From Halostella litorea (lineage in GTDB: Archaea > Halobacteriota > Halobacteria > Halobacteriales > Natronoarchaeaceae), in the NCBI RefSeq assembly GCF_004785955.1, contig NZ_ML214300.1, positions 485,223 to 549,222 on the forward strand: a stretch of 64,000 nucleotides of DNA, read 5' to 3'. The translations under genes and the position numbers were made by a program. Below are positions 17,742 to 25,844 of the stretch, one piece after another (the stretch's first letter is position 1; every line of letters begins with the position of its first letter). Below the pieces are notes generated by a model. It had not been told where the DNA came from. It ran no database searches and was given only the letters and a program-made list of their open reading frames with translations.

Positions 17742-18811
17742 GCTATCACTCCCACGATGATGGCCGTGAGCACCAGGTTAGCGAAGGAGAGCACGAGCAT
17801 CCCCTTCCAGCCGATCTCGATGAGCTGGTCGATACGAACGCGCGGGATCGCCGAGCGACACCACTGGGTGAACAGGAAGACGGCCCAGATCTTGACGATG
17901 AACCAGACCAGCCCCGGCAGCACGGGACCGGCGGGACCGCCGAGGAACACCGTCGCGATGATGGCGCCGCCGAGGAAGATGTGCAGGAACTCGCCCAGGT
18001 AGAACAGGACGAAGTAGACGGAGGAGTACTCCGTCTGGTACCCGGCGACGATCTCCGTCGGCGCTTCCGGCGTGTCGAACGGGTTGCGGCCGACCTCCGC
18101 GAGGTTCGCCACCACGAACAGCACGAACGCGAACGGGTTGACGAAGGCGAACCACGACGGGATCGTGACCCCGGCGAGCGTCACCAGCGGCTCGGCCTGC
18201 TGTTCGACGATGGTCGACAGCTGGAGCGAGCCGGTGAAGATGACGACCGAGGCCGCGGTGATGACCAGCGGGATCTCGTAGGCGACGTTCTGCGCGATCG
18301 CGCGCAGGCCGCCGAGCAGCGAGAACTTGTTCGCCGACGCGTACCCGCCCATCGCCAGCCCGACGCTCGCGATGCCGGCGACGGCGAACACGTACGCGAG
18401 GCCGACCTCGGGGTCGGCCAGCTGGACGCCGCTCCCCATCGGGATGACGGCAAAGCCCAGCAGCGCCGACGACGCGACGACGATGGGAGCCAGGTCCCAC
18501 GCCGGGCGGTCGACGTTCTCGGGGACGATCAGTTCCTTCGACAGCAGGCGGACCGCGTCGGCTACGATGATGAACAGGCCGAACGGCCCGATGCGGTTGA
18601 CGGCGATGCGGTCCGTGAACGCGGCGGTGATCTTCCGCTTCGCCCACGGGCCGGCGACGGCCGCGTTCGTCAGCATCAGGACGCTGACCAGCGCGGCGGC
18701 CAGCAGCGCCGCGACGAGCTCGCCGGCGACGCCGTAGCCGCCGAAGCCGAGCATGTCGCTGATGCGCTGGGGAAGCAGCGGGCCGCCGCCCACCTGTGCG
18801 ACCGCGCTCAT
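17738..18811 (-). CDS. nuoH: Complex I membrane subunit H
   Basis: The 357-residue, roughly eight-helix subunit joins the membrane and peripheral arms and lines the quinone channel. Hallmarks are GGYASANKFSLLGGLRAIAQ, NVAYEIPLV and RNPFDTPEAPTEIVAGYQTE. Length is normal. It overlaps nuoCD by one base and nuoI by four. Confidence 0.97.
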   Translation of the reverse strand: MSAVAQVGGGPLLPQRISDMLGFGGYGVAGELVAALLAAALVSVLMLTNAAVAGPWAKRKITAAFTDRIAVNRIGPFGLFIIVADAVRLLSKELIVPENVDRPAWDLAPIVVASSALLGFAVIPMGSGVQLADPEVGLAYVFAVAGIASVGLAMGGYASANKFSLLGGLRAIAQNVAYEIPLVITAASVVIFTGSLQLSTIVEQQAEPLVTLAGVTIPSWFAFVNPFAFVLFVVANLAEVGRNPFDTPEAPTEIVAGYQTEYSSVYFVLFYLGEFLHIFLGGAIIATVFLGGPAGPVLPGLVWFIVKIWAVFLFTQWCRSAIPRVRIDQLIEIGWKGMLVLSFANLVLTAIIVGVIA

Positions 18812-20472
18812 CAGCGGTCCACCTCCCCGAGGATGATGTCGAGGCTACCCAGCGAGGCGATCATGTCGGCGATGTACTCGCCGTTTGCCATCTCCGGCAG
18901 CACCGAGAGGTTGTGGAAACAGGGGCTGCGGATCTTGAACCGGCCGGGCTTGTCCGTCCCGTCGCTCCGGATATAGATGCCGAGCTCGCCCTTCGCGCCC
19001 TCGACGGCGCGGTAGATCTCCGTGTCGGGGTCCGGCTTGAGCGTCCGCGGGACGTTGCTCTGGATCTCGCGGTCGTCCTCCGGCCAGTCCTCGAGCAGGT
19101 CGACACACTGCTCGATGATCTTCGCGGACTCCTCGACCTCCTGCAGGCGGACGAGCACGCGGGAGTAGTTGTCGCAGCCGTCCTCGGTGACGACGTCCCA
19201 GTCGAGCTCGTCGTAGTAGCCGTACGGGTCGTCGCGGCGCAGGTCGTAGTCGATGCCCGAACCGCGGGCGACCGGCCCGGTCGCGCCGTACTGCTTCGCC
19301 ACCTCGGGTTCGAGGACGCCGGTGTCGAGACAGCGCGACTGGAAGATCTCGTTGCCCGTCAGCAGGTCGTGGTACTCCTCCAGGGCCGTCGGCAGCTCGT
19401 CGAGGAAGTCCCGGGTCTTCTCGAAGAACTCGTCGCGTGGTTCCGGCAGGTCCCAGGCGACGCCGCCGAGCCGGAAGTAGTTGAACATCATGCGCTGGCC
19501 GGTCAGGTCCTCCAGGATCGACTGGGTCCGCTCCCGGTCGCGCATGGCGTACATGAACACGGCGGTGAAGTCGCCGTACACGTCGAGTGCGAACGTACCG
19601 ACCGCGAGCATGTGGGCGGCGATGCGACACAGTTCCGCGCCCATCGTCCGGATGACCTGCGCGTACTCCGGCACGTCGAGGTCAGCCAGGTCCTCCGCCG
19701 TGCGCGCGTACGCCCACTCGTTCAGCAGGCCCGCCGAGGCGTAGTCCCAGCGGTCGGGGTACGGCATGATCTGGTGGCGGTAGGTGCCCTGCTGGGCCAT
19801 CTGCTCCTCGCAGCGGTGGAGGTAGCCGATGTCGGGCTCCACGTCCGCGACGGTCTCGCCGTCGAGGGTCGCCTCCAGGTGGAGGACGCCGTGGGTCGCC
19901 GGGTGGTGCGGCCCGATGTTGACGAACATCGTGTCGGACTCGGCGTCCATGTGGTCCTCCTCCAGGGGGTTGGCGTGTTCCTGGAAGGGGACGATCTGGG
20001 GCTTGTCCTGGTCGTAGTCACGGCCCATCGGGTGGCCCTGCCACGTCTCGGGGAGCAGGATGCGCCGCAGGTCGGGGTGGTCGTCGTACTCGATCCCGAC
20101 GAGGTCGTAGGCCTCCCGCTCGTGCCAGTCCGCCGTGCGGAACACCGGCTCGGCGGACTCGCTGACCGGCTGGTCCCGCGGCGTCGGCACGACGACGCTG
20201 ACCTCCTCGGTCGGGTCGTCGTACTTCCGCAGGTGGTAGATCGACTCGTAGCGGTCCTCGTACTCCTGGGCGGTGAGGCAGGCCAGGTGGTCGAAGCCGG
20301 CCTCGTCCCGGAGCGTCGACAGGGCGTCCTGCACCTCGTCGGGCCGGACGACGAACCCGTCGGCGTTCTTGTGGGACTCGCGGCCGATCGCCGTCTCGCC
20401 CAGCAGTTCCGCGAGCGCGTCGTAGTCGACGCCCTCGGTGACCGGGGCGGGGGATTCCTCCTGCGTGCTCAT
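18811..20472 (-). CDS. nuoCD: Complex I fused subunits C and D
   Basis: The 553-residue protein joins NuoC (about residues 1-150; EREAYDLVGIEYDDHPDLRR is the NuoC signature) to NuoD (about 170-553), with NIGPHHPATHGVLHLEATLD, EPDIGYLHRCEEQMAQ, GSGIDYDLRRDDPYGYYDEL and a C-terminal DIILGEVDR. NuoD helps form the quinone pocket. Fusion of C and D is usual in haloarchaea. It overlaps nuoB by 4 bp. Confidence 0.96.
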   Translation of the reverse strand: MSTQEESPAPVTEGVDYDALAELLGETAIGRESHKNADGFVVRPDEVQDALSTLRDEAGFDHLACLTAQEYEDRYESIYHLRKYDDPTEEVSVVVPTPRDQPVSESAEPVFRTADWHEREAYDLVGIEYDDHPDLRRILLPETWQGHPMGRDYDQDKPQIVPFQEHANPLEEDHMDAESDTMFVNIGPHHPATHGVLHLEATLDGETVADVEPDIGYLHRCEEQMAQQGTYRHQIMPYPDRWDYASAGLLNEWAYARTAEDLADLDVPEYAQVIRTMGAELCRIAAHMLAVGTFALDVYGDFTAVFMYAMRDRERTQSILEDLTGQRMMFNYFRLGGVAWDLPEPRDEFFEKTRDFLDELPTALEEYHDLLTGNEIFQSRCLDTGVLEPEVAKQYGATGPVARGSGIDYDLRRDDPYGYYDELDWDVVTEDGCDNYSRVLVRLQEVEESAKIIEQCVDLLEDWPEDDREIQSNVPRTLKPDPDTEIYRAVEGAKGELGIYIRSDGTDKPGRFKIRSPCFHNLSVLPEMANGEYIADMIASLGSLDIILGEVDR

Positions 20473-21176
20473 GGTGAATCAGCCCAGTTGTAGCGCATGA
20501 CCAGCGTCTCCTCGTCTATCTCCTTTGCCAGTTCGTCGACGATCTCGTCCCGTTCGAGGTCGGCGAACTGCTCCAGTTCGTAGGGCTTGACCGTCACCGG
20601 CGCGGACTCGCCGTTGGCGATCCGCTCCTGAAGCTTGACGACGCCGTAGACGAGCGCCTCGGGGCGGGGCGGGCAGCCCGGGACGTGGATGTCGACCGGG
20701 ATGACCTCCTCGGCCCCCTTCACGACGTTGTACCCCTCCTGGAACGGGCCGCCGGAGATGGTACACGAGCCCATGCCGACGACGAACTTCGGCTCGGGCA
20801 TCTGGTCGTAGACGCGCTTCATCCGGGGCGAGAACTTCGAGACGATGGTGCCCGGAACGATCATCACGTCGGCCTGGCGCGGCGAGGCGCGCGGGACGCC
20901 CGACCCGAACCGGTCCAGGTCGTGCTTGACCGCGTAGGTATGCATCATCTCGATGCTGCAGCAGGCGATCCCGAACTGCAGCATGAACATCGACGACCCC
21001 CGCACCCAGTTCATGAACTTGTCGAACTTCGTGAGGATGAACGGGGACGCGCCGAACGCCTCGCGCAGCTTCGAGTTGAAGCGGTCGTCGACGCCCTCGC
21101 CCATGCGGGCCTCGCGCGTCTTGGTCTGTGGGGCTGTACTGTCGACGATCGACTCCCGCGGGTTATCGCTGCTCAT
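20469..21176 (-). CDS. nuoB: Complex I N2 iron-sulfur subunit B
   Basis: The 235-residue protein holds cluster N2, with ligands in the adjacent Cys pair of IACCSIEMMHTY, in GMGSCTISGGPF and in VPGCPPRPEALVYG. The N-terminal 35 residues are a polar extension (MSSDNPRESIVDSTAPQ). The gene begins inside nuoA (14-bp overlap). Confidence 0.96.
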   Translation of the reverse strand: MSSDNPRESIVDSTAPQTKTREARMGEGVDDRFNSKLREAFGASPFILTKFDKFMNWVRGSSMFMLQFGIACCSIEMMHTYAVKHDLDRFGSGVPRASPRQADVMIVPGTIVSKFSPRMKRVYDQMPEPKFVVGMGSCTISGGPFQEGYNVVKGAEEVIPVDIHVPGCPPRPEALVYGVVKLQERIANGESAPVTVKPYELEQFADLERDEIVDELAKEIDEETLVMRYNWADSP

Positions 21177-21576
21177 TGGTTACCCTCCGTGTTTGCTGCG
21201 GGCTCCGTGCCCACTCGACTGCGCCGTTGCGCCACGCCCACGCGAGTGCGACGACGAGAACGCCGACGAACACGAGCATCGGTGCGAGCACCTGCATCAG
21301 ACTCGCCCCGTTCTCCAGCGCCGAGCGGTACATGACCGTCCACGGGAAGATGAGGACGGTCTCGATGTCGAAGACGAGAAACAGCAGGGCGACCATGTAG
21401 TACTGGATGTTGAACCGGATCTTGGTGCCCCCCGTCGGGATCTCGCCGCTCTCGTAGGTGGCGCGTTTGCTGTCTTCCGGGACGCTCGGCCGGAGGAGAC
21501 TCGACACCGCCATCATTCCGAGCGGAATGAGGAGTCCCACCAGACCTAGCGCGCCGACTGCTATCCACTGGTTCAT
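21163..21576 (-). CDS. nuoA: Complex I membrane subunit A
   Basis: This 137-residue, three-helix subunit has the loop YESGEIPTGGTKIRFNIQYY and the helix FLVFDIETVLIFPW with the conserved Asp/Glu pair. It is the first gene of the cluster. A TATA box lies about 37 bp upstream, giving a short leader. Confidence 0.96.
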   Translation of the reverse strand: MNQWIAVGALGLVGLLIPLGMMAVSSLLRPSVPEDSKRATYESGEIPTGGTKIRFNIQYYMVALLFLVFDIETVLIFPWTVMYRSALENGASLMQVLAPMLVFVGVLVVALAWAWRNGAVEWARSPQQTRRVTNEQR

Positions 21577-21609
21577 TCTCCGTAACGTGCGCAGGTTAGA
21601 AACGCACCC

Positions 21610-21617
21610 ATATAAGG
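21610..21617 (-). promoter_or_regulatory. TATA box of the nuo operon
   Basis: The minus strand reads CCTTATAT, centred about 37 bp before the nuoA ATG, inside the only A/T-rich stretch of the 138-bp purE-nuoA gap. It predicts a transcript with a leader of roughly ten bases. Confidence 0.65.
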
Positions 21618-21714
21618 GTTGATTCTTGCCGTTTTGCCGGTATTCGATTCCGCCGCGGTTCCAGTCGGTTCGATCCGGGTGTTGCGGGCGGCCGGCGCGA
21701 ACCGCGCCCGTCCG

Positions 21715-22350
21715 CTACCGCTCGCGGAAGCCGGGCGTCCCGAGTTCGTGGAGGTCCCGGGAGACTTCGCCGACGTCCTGCTGGAGGCCGTCGTGGTAGG
21801 CGACCAGCCGGTCCCGGAGCACCTCGTGCTCGCGCGCGAGGATCTGTACTGCGGACAGCGCGGCGTTGAACGACTTCCCCGCGTCGACGGCGACCAGCGG
21901 CGCGCCGGTCGGCATCCCGATGACCGAGTCGACTGACTTCTCCTGGACGGGGACGCCGATAGTCGGAACCGGGTAGGCGATGGAGGCGGTCATGTTCGGG
22001 AGGTCTGCGGATTTCCCGCCGGCCCCCGCGATGATCACGTCGACGCCGCGGTCCGCGGCCGTTTCCGCGTACGCGTACATCAGTTCCGGCGTCCGGTGGG
22101 CGGAGACGACGTACGTCTCGAAGGTGAACCGCACCTCCGGGGGGTCGTCGTAGTCGGTCACCTCCTCGAAGCCCAGTTCCCGGAGCGCGTCGTACGCGCC
22201 GGGGTCGTCGTCAGTGCCCATCATCACGTCGAGGTCGGAGTCGCTCCCCATCACGATCCCCACGTCGGGGGTCTCGGCGGGGTCCCGGTCCCGTTCGGCC
22301 TCGGCTTCGAGCGATGCGATCAGGTCGGAGACGGAGTCTGCCTGTGTCAT
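21715..22350 (-). CDS. purE: N5-carboxyaminoimidazole ribonucleotide mutase
   Basis: PurE moves the carboxyl group of N5-CAIR to form CAIR in purine synthesis. The 211-residue protein has the VGIVMGSDSDLDVM motif (here after a 27-residue acidic leader), the catalytic-loop region VVSAHRTPELMYAYA, the glycine-rich IAGAGGKSADLPNMTA and PTIGVPVQ. An acidic insert (about residues 43-67, GTDDDPGAYDALRELG) lies between the first two motifs. It follows purK with a 6-bp gap, so the two act as a pair. Confidence 0.95.
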   Translation of the reverse strand: MTQADSVSDLIASLEAEAERDRDPAETPDVGIVMGSDSDLDVMMGTDDDPGAYDALRELGFEEVTDYDDPPEVRFTFETYVVSAHRTPELMYAYAETAADRGVDVIIAGAGGKSADLPNMTASIAYPVPTIGVPVQEKSVDSVIGMPTGAPLVAVDAGKSFNAALSAVQILAREHEVLRDRLVAYHDGLQQDVGEVSRDLHELGTPGFRER

Positions 22351-22356
22351 GGTGTG

Positions 22357-23508
22357 CTACTCGAACGTCAGTTCGTCGCGGGCCGCGCGGGCCCGGGAGA
22401 GCGCGTCGTCGCCGACGGCGGTCACGTGGCCCATCTTCCGGAGCGGGTACACCTCGCGCTTGCCGTACCAGTGGAAGCCGACGCCCGGCGCCGCGAGCGC
22501 TTCGTCGACGCCCGCCAGCGCCGCCGACCGGCGCTCGTCGACGTCGCCCAGCACGTTCGCCATCGCCGTCGGTGCACGCAGGTCGGTGGCACCGAGGGGG
22601 CGGCCCGTGACCGCCCGGACGTGCTGCTCGAACTGCGAGGCCAGCGCCCCCTCGATCGTCCAGTGGCCGGAGTTGTGGGGCCGCGGCGCGATCTCGTTGA
22701 CCGAGATGTCGCCGTCGGGGGTCTCGAACAGTTCGATCCCGTAGGTCCCGCGCCCGTCGAGCAGGTCGAGCACGTCGCGGGCGACCGTCTGCGCGCGTTC
22801 GCGGACGGCGTCGGTCGTCCGGGCCGGCACGACCGTCTCCCGGAGGATCTCCTCCTCGTGGACGTTCTCCCCGACGGGGAACGTGGCGACCTCGCCGTCG
22901 CCCTTGACGCCGATGACCGACACCTCGCGCTCGAAGTCGACGAACGACTCGACCATCGCGCCGCCGTCCCCGGCGCCGACTGCCTCCAGCACCGACTCGG
23001 CGTCGGCGGGGTCGGTTATCGGCGCGTTGCCGCGGCCGTCGTAGCCGCCGGTGCGGGCTTTCACCATCGCGGGCGTCCCGAGGTCGTCGAGCGCGTCGCG
23101 CAGTTCCGCGGCGTCGTCGACGGCGCGGAACGGCGGGACGGGGATCCCGGCGTCGGCGAGCGCCCGCTTCTGGACGAGCTTGTCCTGGATCGTCCGCAGC
23201 GTGTCCGGGTCCGGGTGGACGGGGGCGCCGGCCGCCTCGCCCGCCGATTCGAGCAGGTCCGGGTCCGCGAGTTCTATCTCGAAGGTGAGGAAGTCCGACC
23301 GCTCCGCGAGCTCGCGGACGGCCGCCTCGTCGTCGAATTCGGCGACGATCTGGTCGCGGACGACCGGCGACGCGGGGCAGTCCGGCGTCGGGTCGAGGAC
23401 GACCAGCTCGACGCCGAGCGGCGACGCGGCCTCGGCGAGCATCCGGCCGAGCTGGCCGCCGCCGACCACGCCGAGCGTCGGTCCGGGCGTCGACAGCGGT
23501 GGTGTCAT
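22357..23508 (-). CDS. purK: N5-carboxyaminoimidazole ribonucleotide synthase
   Basis: This 383-residue ATP-grasp enzyme makes N5-CAIR from AIR, ATP and bicarbonate. Motifs are the N-terminal LGVVGGGQLGRMLAEAA, the ATP-grasp lysine in PAMVKARTGGYDGRGN, MVESFVDFEREVSVIGV, and INEIAPRPHNSGHWTIEG near the metal-binding site. Upstream of purE in a two-gene operon. Confidence 0.95.
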   Translation of the reverse strand: MTPPLSTPGPTLGVVGGGQLGRMLAEAASPLGVELVVLDPTPDCPASPVVRDQIVAEFDDEAAVRELAERSDFLTFEIELADPDLLESAGEAAGAPVHPDPDTLRTIQDKLVQKRALADAGIPVPPFRAVDDAAELRDALDDLGTPAMVKARTGGYDGRGNAPITDPADAESVLEAVGAGDGGAMVESFVDFEREVSVIGVKGDGEVATFPVGENVHEEEILRETVVPARTTDAVRERAQTVARDVLDLLDGRGTYGIELFETPDGDISVNEIAPRPHNSGHWTIEGALASQFEQHVRAVTGRPLGATDLRAPTAMANVLGDVDERRSAALAGVDEALAAPGVGFHWYGKREVYPLRKMGHVTAVGDDALSRARAARDELTFE

Positions 23509-23539
23509 GTGAGCGGGCGTTTCCCGCGTCGTCGTTTAA

Positions 23540-25336
23540 CTACGTCGATTCGTTCAGCGCCGCGCGGTCGACGTAGACGACGATCTCCGTCCCCGGCGCG
23601 GTGAGTTCGTGCGTGTGGGCGTCGTACCCGTCGAGGGAGCCCTCGATGGCGTCGGTCGCGTTCGCGCGGGCGACGACGACCGGCGGCGACTCCTCGGCGA
23701 GCGTCTCGTTGAACGCCGCCGTCCCGGCGACGCTGGCCGACTCCGCCCCGGCCGCCTCGAAGTACCACGGGAGCGGCAGGCGGTGGTACCAGTTGCCGTT
23801 GTTCTCCACCATGACCCCGTTGTCGTCGGTCACGTTCCGCACGGGGAGGCTGGCCGCCCGGCTCTCGTTGTCGACGTGGAAGAACTCGCCGTAGTAGAGC
23901 ACCCCGACGCCGTCGCTCCCGCCGGCGGCCGCGGTCGCGTCGTCGAGCGTCCCGCGCAGTTCGCCGGCGGGCTGGCCGTACTGGACCATCGGGTTGTCGG
24001 CGGACTGCGGGGCGACGTGGGCGTACTGGACGCCGGCACCGACCGTCCCGAGGACGACCGCCACGATCAGGATGGCGGCGACCGCCGTCCGCAGCGGGCT
24101 GTCCTCGGCGAGCGACGTCGCGCCCCAGCGGTACACCAGCGCGAGGCCGACCGCGGCCGGCAGCGCGAGCGGGACGACGACGTGGACGAGCGTCCAGGCC
24201 GCCTTCGTCGCGCTGACGATGGGGTAGAACACGAGGCTCGCCCCGGCCCAGTACGCGCCGAGCGCGACCAGGTCGCGGGGGCCGTCGTCGGCGTAGCGGT
24301 CCGCCACGAACCCGGCGACGGCGAGCACCGTCACCGGGGCGGCCGCGACCGCGAGCGTCCGGACGTAGTACACCAGCCACGAGATGTACGGGTGGCTCAA
24401 CTGGGCCCCGCTCGTCCAGAACCCGACCCGGTCCCAGGTGTCGGCCAGCGCCGCATCGACGACCGCCGGCAGGAGCGTCGGGTCGGCGAGGGCGTTCCCG
24501 AGCGTCGCGCCCGCGTCGCCCCGCGGCGCGTAGAACAGGACGAGCACGAGGACGACCTCGACGGCCGCCAGCATGACCGGGCCGCTCCAGTACCGCAGGT
24601 CGTCGGCGCGGGTCGTCACGGCTTCCCGGAGTCGGGCGACCGGGTCGGTCGCCGCGCCGTCCGCGTCGGCCGTCGCGTCCTCGGTGCCCGCCGGTTCGCC
24701 CCCGTCGGCCGACGCCGCCGGCTCCGTGGCGCGCAGGACCCGGCCGTCGAGCAGGAGCAGGCCGCCGCCGACCCACGCCAGCAGGTACAGGAGGGCGTTC
24801 TCCTTCGTCGTCAGCCCGAGGCCCAGCGCGAGCGCGCCGGCGTAGAGGTGCCACGCCGACCCGCGGTCGTACGCCCGGACGAGAAAGCCCAGCGCGAACA
24901 CCATGAACCCGGCGACGAGGACGTCGTTTCGCATGAACCGCGAGTAGTACAGCAGGACCGGGTTCAGCGCGAGAAAGAGGGCGAACGCGACCGTCTCGTC
25001 GTCGGCCAGCCGCGAGCGAAAGAGGAGGGCGGCGAGCGGGAGCGCCCCGCCGACCAGCGCGACGACCAGCCGCGCCGCGAAGTCCGTCGGCCCGAGCAGG
25101 CCGAACAGGAACTCGTTGACGTGAAAGAGGAACGGGCCGTGGAGCGCGGGGTCGTACGTCCACGCGCCCGTGTCGGCGTACCGCAGGACGGCGTAGCCGA
25201 TCCGACCCTCGTCCCAGTGGGCGACCCGGGACCCGAGGCCGACCAGCCGGACCAGCAACGCGAGGGCGGCGAGCCCGACGACCGCCGCCGCGGTCCGGTC
25301 GCGGCGCGGGTCGCGGGCGGAGGATTCGTCTGCCAT
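23540..25336 (-). CDS. Agl23-like polytopic membrane protein (glycosyltransferase-type)
   Basis: This 598-residue protein has about ten hydrophobic segments and an extracytoplasmic C-terminal region of about 160 residues. After the first helix come GLGSRVAHWDEGRIGYAVL and LHGPFLFHVNEFLFGLLG, the acidic loop pattern of GT-C glycosyltransferases acting on lipid-linked sugars. The haloarchaeal family is labelled flippase-activity-associated protein Agl23. A role in protein N-glycosylation is inferred from that family. I start at MADESSARDPRRDRT; the frame is open to 25489, but that extension would overlap the divergent ribH promoter. Confidence 0.8.
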   Translation of the reverse strand: MADESSARDPRRDRTAAAVVGLAALALLVRLVGLGSRVAHWDEGRIGYAVLRYADTGAWTYDPALHGPFLFHVNEFLFGLLGPTDFAARLVVALVGGALPLAALLFRSRLADDETVAFALFLALNPVLLYYSRFMRNDVLVAGFMVFALGFLVRAYDRGSAWHLYAGALALGLGLTTKENALLYLLAWVGGGLLLLDGRVLRATEPAASADGGEPAGTEDATADADGAATDPVARLREAVTTRADDLRYWSGPVMLAAVEVVLVLVLFYAPRGDAGATLGNALADPTLLPAVVDAALADTWDRVGFWTSGAQLSHPYISWLVYYVRTLAVAAAPVTVLAVAGFVADRYADDGPRDLVALGAYWAGASLVFYPIVSATKAAWTLVHVVVPLALPAAVGLALVYRWGATSLAEDSPLRTAVAAILIVAVVLGTVGAGVQYAHVAPQSADNPMVQYGQPAGELRGTLDDATAAAGGSDGVGVLYYGEFFHVDNESRAASLPVRNVTDDNGVMVENNGNWYHRLPLPWYFEAAGAESASVAGTAAFNETLAEESPPVVVARANATDAIEGSLDGYDAHTHELTAPGTEIVVYVDRAALNEST

Positions 25337-25412
25337 CGGTTCCCTCACCGTGGCCCCGGGTTGAAACTCTTTATCTTCCGACCGGCCGCCAGTGTCGCCA
25401 CGAACGGCAGTC

Positions 25413-25418
25413 CTTATG
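25413..25418 (+). promoter_or_regulatory. TATA-like box of ribH
   Basis: CTTATG is centred 27 bp before the ATG at 25443, which supports that start over the in-frame ATG at 25392 and predicts a leaderless transcript. Confidence 0.5.
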
Positions 25419-25442
25419 TTCGCGGTCCCGGAACCGTCGGGT

Positions 25443-25844
25443 ATGGTAACGCTCGGACTGGTGGTCGCGGAGTTCAACGCTCCGGTCACCGAGGAGATGG
25501 AGCGGTCGGCGCGGGCGGCCGCCGACGAGGCCGACGCCGAGGTCGCGGAGACGCTCTACGTCCCCGGCGCGTACGACTCGCCGCTGGCGGCCGACCGGCT
25601 GGCCCGCCGCGACGGGATCGACGCCGTCGCGGTCGTCGGCGCGATAATCACCGGCGACACCGACCACGACCAGGTGATCGCCGAGGCGGCGTACGGCCGG
25701 CTCACCGACGTGAGCCTCGACCGCGACACGCCGGTCACCCTCGGGATATCCGGCCCCGGGATGAGCGCCGACGAGGCCCGAGCGCGTACCGACAACGGCG
25801 CGAAGGCGGTCGAGAGCGCCGTCCAACTCGCCGAGGAACTATGA
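25443..25844 (+). CDS. ribH: 6,7-dimethyl-8-ribityllumazine synthase
   Basis: RibH condenses 5-amino-6-ribitylaminouracil with dihydroxybutanone phosphate in riboflavin synthesis. The 133-residue archaeal-type protein shows MVTLGLVVAEFNAPVTEEM, the ETLYVPGAYDSPLAADRLA substrate loop, VVGAIITGDTDHDQVIAE with the catalytic His, and TLGISGPGMSADEA. Its TGA stop overlaps the ATG of the aminotransferase gene (ATGA), so both are translated together although the pathways differ. Confidence 0.93.
   Translation: MVTLGLVVAEFNAPVTEEMERSARAAADEADAEVAETLYVPGAYDSPLAADRLARRDGIDAVAVVGAIITGDTDHDQVIAEAAYGRLTDVSLDRDTPVTLGISGPGMSADEARARTDNGAKAVESAVQLAEEL

Noticed and set aside
25337-25489. Agl23-like protein starting further upstream at 25489
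   Set aside because: The extension overlaps the divergent ribH promoter and start and is low in hydrophobic or conserved content.
23609-25840. N-terminal two thirds of a 1142-residue plus-strand frame
   Set aside because: It is antisense to the Agl23-like gene and out of frame with ribH; only the part from 25841 is the aminotransferase.
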